The notes: generated by a model not told the origin, from the sequence alone. A DNA stretch of 8,467 nucleotides from Dehalococcoidia bacterium (GCA_009786345.1 WQTJ01000101.1:1-8467); one strand, 5' to 3'; counted from the first letter of the stretch, positions 1-7,008 are shown. A program made the numbers and translations.

Positions 1-1
1 T

Positions 2-169
2 ACAGTGCTGTTCTCTCTCATAGCTTTTGTAACTATTTTTGTCATTTTAGCAGCGGTTCTTATAACCTTAATTAAGCGAGAATGGCAGAAAGGACCGTAC
101 TTTAGCAAAAACCTTGACGAACAAGCCGTGCTGATCGATCCATATGGAAAGGAGGCGCTTAACAAATGA
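2..169 (+). CDS. cydA: Cytochrome bd quinol oxidase subunit I, C-terminal end (partial)
   Basis: The 5' part lies outside the window; the frame starts at base 2 and ends at TGA 167-169, giving 55 residues. What is seen is one hydrophobic helix (roughly the first 25 residues, TVLFSLIAFVTIF onward) followed by a charged cytoplasmic tail containing KREWQKGP and ending in KEALNK. A last helix followed by a short K-E-W-x-x-GP tail is typical of CydA C-termini. CydA carries the haem centres (b558, b595, d) and the quinol site of cytochrome bd, a membrane oxidase reducing O2 to water at high oxygen affinity. The assignment rests mainly on this tail and on the cydB gene that follows, with which it overlaps by ATGA (166-169), implying translational coupling. 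The haem ligands and Q-loop are not in view. Confidence 0.88.
   Translation, partial: TVLFSLIAFVTIFVILAAVLITLIKREWQKGPYFSKNLDEQAVLIDPYGKEALNK
148..155 (+). promoter_or_regulatory. Strong Shine-Dalgarno site for cydB
   Basis: AAAGGAGG lies 10 nt before the cydB ATG at 166, inside the end of cydA. It is a full match to the canonical anti-Shine-Dalgarno complement, fixes the cydB start, and shows that this organism uses ordinary SD initiation. It contrasts with the poor sites before cydD and hemW. Confidence 0.9.
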
Positions 170-1179
170 GTCTGCAAATCTTATGGTTTATTCTAATTGC
201 CGTATTATTTATCGGTTTCTTCTTCTTAGAAGGATTCGATTTCGGTGTCGGTATGGCAACCCGCTTCATAGCCAGGAATCGTAACGAACGGAATCAATTA
301 ATACGAACCATCGGGCCTTTCTGGGATGGCAATGAAGTCTGGCTTTTAACTGCCGGCGGTGCTATATTCGCAGCGTTCCCGCATTGGTATGCCACCATGT
401 TTAGCGGTTACTATATCCCTTTGACCATAGTTCTCTTAGCATTAATCATTCGCGGTGTTTCTTTTGAGTTCAGGCTCAAGATGGAATCCGAAACAAGCAA
501 AAACATTTGGGATTGGGCGCTATTTTTCGGAAGTTTACTGCCGCCTTTCCTGCTGGGCGTATTATTTATCAGCATGGTCAAAGGCATGCCTATTAACGCT
601 AGCATGAACATGCGTGCAGGCTTTTTGGATTACATATCCTTCTATTCCATTGTAGGCGGTGTGGCAGTAACTCTGCTGTGCCTTTTGCACGGGCTTAATT
701 TCATCAGTTTGCGCACTATGGGGGAAGTGCGAGAGCGAGCTGCTGCATTGGCTAAAAAATTGTACCTTGTATTATATGCAGGACTAGTAGCGTTCGCGGC
801 GCTGACTATACGATATACCGACTTCTTTAAAGTTCGCCCTGCCGCAATTATCACTATTCTGACAGCTCTCGTAATCATAAGCATACTCGCACATTACTTT
901 GTAATACGTAAAAAAGAAGCTTTTTCCTTTGTCTTATCAGGGCTGACTCTATGCCTCGTTGTAGTTTTAATATTCACAGGGCTGTACCCAAGAGTTATGG
1001 TAAGCTCACTTGACTCAGCTTTTAACATGACTATTGACATGGCAGCCAGCAGCCATTATACGTTGAGTCTTATGACCAAAGTAGCATTTACTATATTGCC
1101 ATTCGTTTTGGCTTATCAGATCTGGAGCTATTACGTGTTCCAGCAGCGTGTTATAAAAAGTCCAGAAATCATAGAGTAA
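166..1179 (+). CDS. cydB: Cytochrome bd quinol oxidase subunit II
   Basis: This is the second structural subunit of cytochrome bd, an integral membrane protein that partners CydA. The 337-residue length matches the shorter CydB forms common in Gram-positive and related bacteria; the E. coli protein is about 380. The N-terminus carries the family signature: a first helix running into FFLEGFDFGVG (about residues 19-29), then TIGPFWDGNEVWLL (about 48-61) and a helix with IIRGVSFEFR (about 94-103). About eight or nine hydrophobic segments can be picked out, the last near residues 301-320 before a short polar tail. The ATG is fixed by the AAAGGAGG site 10 nt upstream and by the ATGA overlap with cydA. 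The stop TAA (1177-1179) is followed in the same frame by the cydD reading frame, so readthrough would join the two proteins. Confidence 0.96.
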   Translation: MSLQILWFILIAVLFIGFFFLEGFDFGVGMATRFIARNRNERNQLIRTIGPFWDGNEVWLLTAGGAIFAAFPHWYATMFSGYYIPLTIVLLALIIRGVSFEFRLKMESETSKNIWDWALFFGSLLPPFLLGVLFISMVKGMPINASMNMRAGFLDYISFYSIVGGVAVTLLCLLHGLNFISLRTMGEVRERAAALAKKLYLVLYAGLVAFAALTIRYTDFFKVRPAAIITILTALVIISILAHYFVIRKKEAFSFVLSGLTLCLVVVLIFTGLYPRVMVSSLDSAFNMTIDMAASSHYTLSLMTKVAFTILPFVLAYQIWSYYVFQQRVIKSPEIIE

Positions 1180-1194
1180 AGAGAGCAACTAGAA

Positions 1195-2943
1195 ATATTC
1201 AACAAAAATTTATGGCGTTTTCCCAGTGCTAAAAGCTTCAGTGCACATCTGATTCTAATAGCCGGTTTGCAGGGAATCGCTGTCATAGTCCAAGCATATT
1301 CTTTAGCTTTAGCTATATCCAGATGCTGGTCAGGAGAAGGGATATCGGCACAGGCAGTGCCGATATCCCTTTTTTTGATGTTTTTTTCGCTGCGGCATGC
1401 TCTAATTTGGTGGCGCGGAAAAGTACTGGAAAACTACGCCACATCCGCTGGCAAGACTTTGCGGCATCGCTTGTTGGACAAAATTTTTGCTTTAGGACCA
1501 AGTTTCGTACAAAAACGCGGGACCGGAAATCTCGTAACTATGAACTTGGAAGGAATCCGCCGCATCGAGAACTATATATCTCTTTTTGGTTCAAAGCTAA
1601 TCAGTATTCTGATCATTCCTCCTTTGATTTTAATCTATGCCATATTTTTGGACTGGAAGTCAGCCTTGACCATGTTTTTGGTGTTACCGATTATAATAAC
1701 GTTTATGATTTTACTTGGGAAAGTTGCTCGCAATAGAGTCACCCAGAAATATCAAAGCTACCGCATTCTAGCCAACCACTTTGTCGATTCATTACGCGGA
1801 TTGGAAACATTAAAGCTGCTTGGGCTCAGTACAGGATATGCCAAAACAGTAGGCGCAACAAGCGAAAACTACCGCAAAGCTACAATTGGCACTTTAACTG
1901 TTGCGTTTATGTCAAATTTTGCCTTAGATTTCTTTTCTACGATTTCAGTTGCGTTAATTGCTCTATTTTTAGGCTTGCGTTTACTGGACGGGAACTTACT
2001 GCTGGCACCGGCCATTACCATGCTTATCCTCGCACCAGAATACTTTGCACCTATACGGGAATTCGGAGGAGACTATCACGCAACACTAGACGGCAAAAAA
2101 GCCTTTGATGACGTGCAAACAGTACTTGATACCACCATAACAGCAAAGTCTTGTGCAGAGGGAAACATCGCGTCATGGTCGGAATCCACACGCCTCGTCA
2201 TCACAGATGTTACAGTCGGTAAAGATTGCACAACAGGCTCAGAAAGCCAACCCAACCGTTTGGAAACTTTCTCTTTTTCATGGCATGGTTTGGGTAAAAT
2301 CGGCGTAATAGGTGCCAGCGGAGCCGGTAAATCCACTTTGGTTGAGCTGCTGGGAGGTTTTTTAAACCCAAAATCAGGTGAAATACGCATTAACGATGCT
2401 AATATACCCAATTTAAGACACTCCGATTGGCAAAAACAAATCATCTATATTCCCCAGCATCCATACATCTTTCAGACAACTTTAGCTGACAACATCCGCT
2501 TTTACACTCCTCAGGCAAGCGATGAGCAGGTCCAACAAGCCGCGCGTCAAGCCGGGCTGGATGAACTGACTGCCGTTTTGCCTTTAGGACTGAATGAGAT
2601 GATAGGTGAAGGCGGCCGTGCTTTAAGCGGCGGGCAAGAGCAGCGTGTGGCTTTAGCACGCGCATTTTTGGATGCAGAGCGGCCCATCCTGCTTTTCGAT
2701 GAGCCTACCGCACATATTGATATTGAAACAGAGTATGAACTCAAAAAAAGTATGCTGCCGCTCATGCAATCCCGCTTAGTGTTTTTTGCCACACACCGTT
2801 TGCACTGGATGCGTGAAATGGATTGGATATTAATGCTTGATAAAGGCTGTCTTGTAGCCCAAGGCCGCCCGGAAGATATATTTAAGCACAGTGCTTACCA
2901 AGCCTTAAATGACATTAAGAAAGCAAAGAAAACAGATGTTTAG
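1195..2943 (+). CDS. cydD: CydD-type ABC exporter subunit of the cytochrome bd assembly transporter
   Basis: This is half of the heterodimeric CydDC ABC transporter needed for cytochrome bd maturation. It was described as a cysteine/glutathione exporter, and later work argues for haem handling. The transmembrane domain ends in the CydD-like stretch APEYFAPIREFGGDYHA. The nucleotide-binding domain has Walker A GASGAGKST (about 373-381), signature LSGGQ (about 477-481), Walker B ILLFDEP (about 498-504) and the H-loop His (about 534), all intact. The start is unusual. The frame is open from the cydB stop, the first canonical codon is TTG 1267 inside helix 1, and no SD precedes it. From ATA 1195 the protein begins MFNKNLWRFPSAKSF, which resembles CydD N-termini, gives 582 residues, and has a weak AAAGAGAG site 9 nt upstream. 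I therefore prefer ATA; TTG 1267 would give 558 residues. A terminator-like hairpin lies within codons 48-61. The gene overlaps cydC by 8 nt. Confidence 0.93.
   Translation: MFNKNLWRFPSAKSFSAHLILIAGLQGIAVIVQAYSLALAISRCWSGEGISAQAVPISLFLMFFSLRHALIWWRGKVLENYATSAGKTLRHRLLDKIFALGPSFVQKRGTGNLVTMNLEGIRRIENYISLFGSKLISILIIPPLILIYAIFLDWKSALTMFLVLPIIITFMILLGKVARNRVTQKYQSYRILANHFVDSLRGLETLKLLGLSTGYAKTVGATSENYRKATIGTLTVAFMSNFALDFFSTISVALIALFLGLRLLDGNLLLAPAITMLILAPEYFAPIREFGGDYHATLDGKKAFDDVQTVLDTTITAKSCAEGNIASWSESTRLVITDVTVGKDCTTGSESQPNRLETFSFSWHGLGKIGVIGASGAGKSTLVELLGGFLNPKSGEIRINDANIPNLRHSDWQKQIIYIPQHPYIFQTTLADNIRFYTPQASDEQVQQAARQAGLDELTAVLPLGLNEMIGEGGRALSGGQEQRVALARAFLDAERPILLFDEPTAHIDIETEYELKKSMLPLMQSRLVFFATHRLHWMREMDWILMLDKGCLVAQGRPEDIFKHSAYQALNDIKKAKKTDV
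1338..1376 (+). terminator. Intrinsic-terminator-like hairpin inside the cydD coding sequence
   Basis: The left arm AGGGATATCGGCAC (1338-1351), loop AGGCA (1352-1356) and right arm GTGCCGATATCCCT (1357-1370) form a perfect 14-bp stem. A run of seven T follows (1370-1376). A1337 can also pair with T1371. This has every sequence hallmark of a rho-independent terminator on the + strand, yet it is read as in-frame codons (GEGISAQAVPISLFL) between helices 1 and 2 of CydD. It ends about 200 nt past the cydB stop, so cydAB transcripts would end here when the early part of cydD is not being translated. Structure is seen directly; termination activity is inferred. Confidence 0.7.
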
Positions 2944-4714
2944 AACAATTTCAGGACAGAGCGCAAACAATTTAAAGCCGCAAGTTAAATGGGTGAGTGA
3001 CTATTTACGGCGTTATAAAAGATTGCTGTTCTTAATCTTGTTTTTGGGCTTGGCAACATATCTGTGTGCTGCAGGATTAATGTTCATATCCGGTTACCTG
3101 ATTTCGGAGGCAGCTACTCAACCGGATAATATTCTGCTAATTTACTTACCGATCGTTTTAACCAGAGCTTTCGGTATTGCAAGGCCCAGTTTTCATTATG
3201 TAGAGCGCTTGGTCAGCCACAACTTTGTTTTACGTATGACTTCAGACCTGCGAGTGCGCCTCTACCACGCGTTGGAACCTGACGCCGCACAAAAGAAAAA
3301 TAAGCATAAAACCGGAGATATTTTGAGCATATTAGCCGATGATATTGAGCATATCCAAAATTTATACATCAGAATTATTTTTCCGGCTGTGATTGCCGCA
3401 TTGCTGTATCTGCTCGCTGTATTGGCACTAGGCATATTTTCTATCTTTTTCGCACTGTTTATGCTTTTGTGGATAGGAGTGATGATTATTCTGGTGCCGC
3501 TGGTATCTTTGGCAATAAACGGCGCACGGCGCTACAGCCAAAAAGGTTTACGCAACAACCTATACCAGTCACTGACAGACGCCGTATTGGGTATAAGAGA
3601 TTGGCTGTACAGCGGGAGACAAGCTGACTTTATAAGCAACTATGAAACAAATGATGATCAGCTACGCACCTCTTACTGCCGAAGCAACCATTTTTCCAAA
3701 AGACGAGATTTTTTTTGGCAGATGTTAGCCGCTGTTGCGTTGGCTGCAGTGCTCATCTGGATCAGCAATTTGACGTCACACGGAAACCTCAGCACCAGTT
3801 GGATTGCAGCTTTTGTACTGGCAGTATTTCCGCTAATTGATGCATTTGCTCCCATTCCGGAAGCCTTTAGCAATCTGCCTTTGTACCAAGATTCTCTGAA
3901 GCGCCTCAATAACTTAGAACAACCGGCTAAATCAGGAGTTATAACACTGCCTGAAGAGCTAGTGGATACCCCTATCACAATCCGCTTACACAACTTATGT
4001 TTTCAATATGAAAAAGGCCACTCGGTTTTGCAGGGATTGAATTTGACTGTTGCACCAAAGCAAAAGATTGCTGTTCTAGGTCCAAGCGGAACCGGCAAAT
4101 CTACCATGATAAGTTTAATCAGAGGGGATTTAACTCCAAGTAGTGGTACAGTTCAACTTAACAACACATCAAGTGCCTCTTTGGGAGACACCATAGCTTC
4201 TCTTATCGGTGTGCTAAATCAACGCCCATATCTGTTTGATACCACCATAGGCAATAATATACGGATGGGAAACCCGCTGGCATCAGAAGATGAAATACTC
4301 TTGGCAGCGACACAAGCAGGACTACATGAGCTACTTGAAGGGTTGTCGCTTGGTATAAATACACCTGTGGAAGAGGCTGGGGCACGTTTTTCCGGCGGAG
4401 AAAGACAACGCTTTGCTTTAGCACGCATAATATTGCAAAAAACACCTATCATCATTTTGGATGAGCCGACCATTGGCTTAGATCCAAAGCGAGAAGCAGA
4501 ACTTATTGCCACAATCTTTGATGAACTTAAAGATAAAACCATTATCTGGGTCACACATCACCTGCGAGGCATGGAACGCATGGACAACATCATTTTTTTG
4601 GATAATGGTCATATTGCCATGGAAGGCACGCATGCAGAACTGTTGCAATCCAGCAAACGCTATCAAGACTTATATGCAATGGATACTTGGGGAGAACTCA
4701 AGACAAATGGCTAA
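2936..4714 (+). CDS. cydC: CydC-type ABC exporter subunit of the cytochrome bd assembly transporter
   Basis: This is the second half of the CydDC ABC exporter that supports haem insertion into cytochrome bd. The product has 592 residues from ATG 2936. The membrane domain opens with the CydC hallmark: LMFISGYLISEAATQP, then LTRAFGIARPSFHYVERLVSHNF (about residues 75-97), matching the R-x-F-G-x-x-R ... Y-x-E-R-L-x-S-H pattern of the family. The ATPase domain has Walker A GPSGTGKST (about 382-390), signature FSGGERQ (about 485-491), Walker B IIILDEP (about 505-511), a D-loop and the H-loop His (about 541). ATG 2936 overlaps the cydD stop (ATGTTTAG), which is usual for coupled ABC half-transporters. 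An in-frame ATG at 2909 would add nine basic residues and is less likely because nothing resembling an SD precedes it. A T8 run occurs at 3709-3716 within the codons for DFFW. Confidence 0.95.
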   Translation: MFRTISGQSANNLKPQVKWVSDYLRRYKRLLFLILFLGLATYLCAAGLMFISGYLISEAATQPDNILLIYLPIVLTRAFGIARPSFHYVERLVSHNFVLRMTSDLRVRLYHALEPDAAQKKNKHKTGDILSILADDIEHIQNLYIRIIFPAVIAALLYLLAVLALGIFSIFFALFMLLWIGVMIILVPLVSLAINGARRYSQKGLRNNLYQSLTDAVLGIRDWLYSGRQADFISNYETNDDQLRTSYCRSNHFSKRRDFFWQMLAAVALAAVLIWISNLTSHGNLSTSWIAAFVLAVFPLIDAFAPIPEAFSNLPLYQDSLKRLNNLEQPAKSGVITLPEELVDTPITIRLHNLCFQYEKGHSVLQGLNLTVAPKQKIAVLGPSGTGKSTMISLIRGDLTPSSGTVQLNNTSSASLGDTIASLIGVLNQRPYLFDTTIGNNIRMGNPLASEDEILLAATQAGLHELLEGLSLGINTPVEEAGARFSGGERQRFALARIILQKTPIIILDEPTIGLDPKREAELIATIFDELKDKTIIWVTHHLRGMERMDNIIFLDNGHIAMEGTHAELLQSSKRYQDLYAMDTWGELKTNG

Positions 4715-4722
4715 TGCCATTT
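4705..4722 (+). other. Short inverted repeat spanning the cydC stop codon
   Basis: AAATGGC (4705-4711) and GCCATTT (4716-4722) form a 7-bp stem with a TAAT loop that contains part of the cydC stop codon TAA (4712-4714). No T-tract follows, so this is not a convincing intrinsic terminator. It could be a weak 3'-end hairpin or chance. Confidence 0.35.
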
Positions 4723-4745
4723 ATTGCATAGTGTATTGCATAGTG
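4722..4745 (+). repeat. Perfect 12-bp tandem direct repeat in the cydC-protease gap
   Basis: TATTGCATAGTG occurs twice back to back (4722-4733 and 4734-4745), starting 8 nt after the cydC stop and about 77 nt before the next gene. The copies are identical. It may be a recent duplication or a pair of in-phase binding sites, since the period of 12 bp is slightly more than one helical turn. The rest of the 107-nt gap holds a TAGAAT (4792-4797) that could be a -10 element for the next gene, but no good -35 was found at the right spacing. Confidence 0.85.
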
Positions 4746-4821
4746 GAGTTGTATTTTCTAAAGCTAAGAAGCATCGCGCTTTTTGGACATATAGAATGCA
4801 TTGGGCTAAAATGGAAAAGAT

Positions 4822-5790
4822 ATGACCAAATTGCGCTTCAAACCAGTATACTGGAGTATCATCTTTTTTGTTCTTGCCCAGTGTGTGATGTTCGCCATCA
4901 CTCCGCGCATTGAGCCTTTTCTAGAAGACAATAATATCTACGTACCGTCTCAACCAGACACAGGCATATCAAACCCCATACAACTGAGACCGCAACCACC
5001 TACTACATCGCCAGAGGGAGAAGTTATACCTGGGGTGCCTCTAACATCCTCACTACTGTTTATTTTGCCGTATTTCGCAGCGCTGATAGCAGTGGTAAGT
5101 ATATTATTTCTTATGCCGCTTAAAGCGCTCAAATTCTTCTTCCGTGCTATTTTCGCCGTCTTGTTTGCTTGGGGTGTATTTATACTATCCGTGTTTTACC
5201 TGCCATGGCAGGCAGCATTAGTTATTGGCGTTTGCGTAGGCATAACTTGGTTATGCTACACGCGCATGTGGCTGCATAACGCAGCACTACTCATAGCTAT
5301 AGCCAGTCTGGCCTCTGTATTCGGGTACCTCATAACACCATGGACAGTCATGATATTGCTTGGAGTGTTAGCTATCTATGACTTACTGGCTGTACGCTTT
5401 GGTTTCATGATGTGGATGGCCAATAAAATGTCACAAAACGCCGCTTTGCCAGCATTCGTCATGCCGCGCAAAGCATCAGATTTGCGAACTACTGTACACA
5501 ACATTAACCTTGATGAATTGGTAGTCACCAAGCCAAGTGAACGAGATTTTTCAATATTGGGCGGCGGAGATATCGCTTTTCCGCTGCTGTTAACTTCCTC
5601 CATGTTCTCGGCAAAGCAAGGCGGCTTATGGCCTGCAATGTTGATAGCATGTTTTGGATTGCTTGGTCTGTGCGCTGCTTACTTCATACAAAAATTACTC
5701 AAAGGCAAACCCGTACCGGCATTGCCTCCCATAGCTATTTGCGGATTGATTGGCATGCTCATATTCCAATTCACTCCACTGTTTTCATAA
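4822..5790 (+). CDS. Presenilin/signal-peptide-peptidase-like intramembrane aspartyl protease (A22 family, archaeal PSH type)
   Basis: This is a 322-residue polytopic membrane protein with the complete presenilin-family active site. YD occurs in predicted helix 6 (LAIYDLLAV, Asp187), GxGD in helix 7 (GGGDIAFP, residues 247-250, Asp250), and PAL before helix 9 (PALPP, 299-303). Hydrophobic segments lie near residues 10-27, 73-97, 104-124, 127-146, 152-169, 173-193, 243-262, 269-291 and 299-318, matching the nine-helix fold. The text after the first Asp (FMMWMANKM then LPAFVMPRK) also follows the archaeal homologues (COG3389/Pfam SPP_2 type). Such enzymes cut transmembrane helices within the bilayer. 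A proline-rich loop (about 28-72) separates helices 1 and 2. ATG 4822 is preceded by a weak GGAAAAG. Substrates are unknown; the position after cydDC suggests, but does not show, a link to membrane-protein turnover. Confidence 0.9.
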   Translation: MTKLRFKPVYWSIIFFVLAQCVMFAITPRIEPFLEDNNIYVPSQPDTGISNPIQLRPQPPTTSPEGEVIPGVPLTSSLLFILPYFAALIAVVSILFLMPLKALKFFFRAIFAVLFAWGVFILSVFYLPWQAALVIGVCVGITWLCYTRMWLHNAALLIAIASLASVFGYLITPWTVMILLGVLAIYDLLAVRFGFMMWMANKMSQNAALPAFVMPRKASDLRTTVHNINLDELVVTKPSERDFSILGGGDIAFPLLLTSSMFSAKQGGLWPAMLIACFGLLGLCAAYFIQKLLKGKPVPALPPIAICGLIGMLIFQFTPLFS

Positions 5791-5837
5791 TCGCTTTTTA
5801 CAAGCGCTAACAGTAAACAACCCACCGCTTACGCTTA

Positions 5838-5873
5838 TCGACTTCCGAACGCCATTTTGCTACAATTTTATGT
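5838..5873 (+). promoter_or_regulatory. Extended -10 promoter candidate giving a leaderless hemW mRNA
   Basis: TCGACT (5838-5843, four of six matches to TTGACA) is followed by a spacer of exactly 17 nt and TACAAT (5861-5866, five of six matches to TATAAT). An extended -10 TG lies one base upstream of it (5858-5859). Counting from the -10 box puts +1 near 5873, next to the hemW ATG at 5875. No Shine-Dalgarno sequence precedes that ATG, as expected for leaderless translation. Elements are seen directly; activity is inferred. Confidence 0.6.
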
Positions 5874-5874
5874 A

Positions 5875-7008
5875 ATGTCATTATCACTTTCAGTTTATAT
5901 TCATGTCCCGTTTTGCATAAAACGCTGCAGCTACTGCTCATTCGTGTCATACGCAGACCGTGAAAATACATTGCCAACTTACGTTAATGCAGTAATCAAT
6001 GAGATAAACCTACGGGCTGTAGCAGGCGCTAAGATTTCAACTATCTACATCGGCGGAGGCACACCAAGTCTTCTATCAACAGCCTCTATAAAGCGGCTAC
6101 TGGATGCCTTACAGCACTATTACCAGATTGACCAAAATGTTGAGATTACACTGGAAGCCAACCCTGGCACTATAGACTTTGCATATCTGCAAGCATTACG
6201 TGCAATAGGCATCAATCGCTTAAGTTTAGGCATTCAGAGCTTAGATGAATCTGAGCTAATGCTACTTGGACGTATACACACAGCAACCCAGGCACAAACA
6301 GCAATCAGGCAAGCTCAACAGGCTGGTTTTGACAATATCAGCCTAGACTTTATTTATGGTATACCCGGGCGTCAAGGCAAATTGTGGGAAGCAATGCTCT
6401 GTGACATACCTAAACTAGGGATGCAGCACATTTCTCTCTACGGACTCACGATAGAAGAAGGGACTTTGCTGCATCAACGCATAGAATGCGGCGAGGTAGA
6501 AACCCAAGACAATGACATTGCCGCAACAGAATATGAGATCGCATCAAAGGTGCTGGAGCATGCCGGTTTGAGACAGTATGAAATTTCCAACTGGGCACTA
6601 CCAGGTTATGAAAGCCGTCACAACACAGCTTATTGGTTACGCACGCCATATATCGGGCTTGGGGTAGCCTCCCACTCTTTTCTTGACGAAAAGCGCATAG
6701 CCAACACTTCCAGCTTGGACGAATACCTATCATATCTGGCACAAGACCAACTGCCGCCGCAAACAATTGAAGCCATAGACCACGCTACAGCCCTAGCTGA
6801 AAGCCTCATACTGGGACTGCGCCTCAACCAAGGAGTAGCGGCGGATGACATACAAGCACAATTTAGTATAGACTTATACAGTCATTTCGCGCAGCCTATT
6901 GAGGAGTGCATCTCTTTGGGATTGCTGGAACAATATGAGAATATTTTGCGCCTCACATCGCGCGGAAGACTGTTAGGCAATGAGGTTTTTTGGCGTTTTC
7001 TGCCGTGA
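5875..7008 (+). CDS. hemW: Radical SAM haem chaperone HemW (formerly annotated as HemN-like coproporphyrinogen oxidase)
   Basis: The 377-residue protein begins MSLSLSVYIHVPFC. The radical-SAM cluster motif CxxxCxxC is at Cys14, Cys18 and Cys21 with the HemW-type Phe (CSYCSF) instead of the further Cys seen in true HemN. SAM-binding motifs follow: IYIGGGTPS (about 57-65), LEANPG (about 93-98), RLSLGIQS (about 115-122) and DFIYGIPG (about 158-165). The stretch YEISNWALPGYESRHNTAYW (about 235-254) carries the HNxxYW motif implicated in haem binding, and a HemN_C-like domain ends the protein. HemW binds haem and delivers it to respiratory proteins, which fits the nearby cytochrome bd operon. An in-frame TTG at 5857 would add six residues, but ATG 5875 aligns with family N-termini and lies at the predicted transcription start. 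The 84-nt gap upstream contains a promoter. Confidence 0.94.
   Translation: MSLSLSVYIHVPFCIKRCSYCSFVSYADRENTLPTYVNAVINEINLRAVAGAKISTIYIGGGTPSLLSTASIKRLLDALQHYYQIDQNVEITLEANPGTIDFAYLQALRAIGINRLSLGIQSLDESELMLLGRIHTATQAQTAIRQAQQAGFDNISLDFIYGIPGRQGKLWEAMLCDIPKLGMQHISLYGLTIEEGTLLHQRIECGEVETQDNDIAATEYEIASKVLEHAGLRQYEISNWALPGYESRHNTAYWLRTPYIGLGVASHSFLDEKRIANTSSLDEYLSYLAQDQLPPQTIEAIDHATALAESLILGLRLNQGVAADDIQAQFSIDLYSHFAQPIEECISLGLLEQYENILRLTSRGRLLGNEVFWRFLP

Noticed and set aside
1323..1736. 137-residue open frame on the + strand overlapping cydD
   Set aside because: It is in another frame of a clearly coding cydD region, with no SD and no recognisable domain.
2076..2444. 122-residue open frame on the - strand within cydD
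   Set aside because: It is antisense to the conserved CydD ATPase domain (Walker A region); treated as a shadow of that gene.
4811..4825. Four-codon mini-ORF (ATG GAA AAG ATA TGA) whose TGA overlaps the protease ATG
   Set aside because: It could couple translation, but it has no SD of its own and so short an ORF is expected by chance.
4506..4913. 135-residue + strand open frame bridging the end of cydC and the protease gene
   Set aside because: It overlaps two well-supported genes in another frame and resembles no family; its composition looks like out-of-frame translation.
5199..5212. 14-bp perfect palindrome CCTGCCATGGCAGG in the protease gene
   Set aside because: About half of one such palindrome is expected by chance in a window this size, and it is inside conserved coding sequence.
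5792..5806. Small hairpin CGCTT/AAGCG just after the protease stop
   Set aside because: Only 5 bp with no following T-run; too weak to call a terminator.
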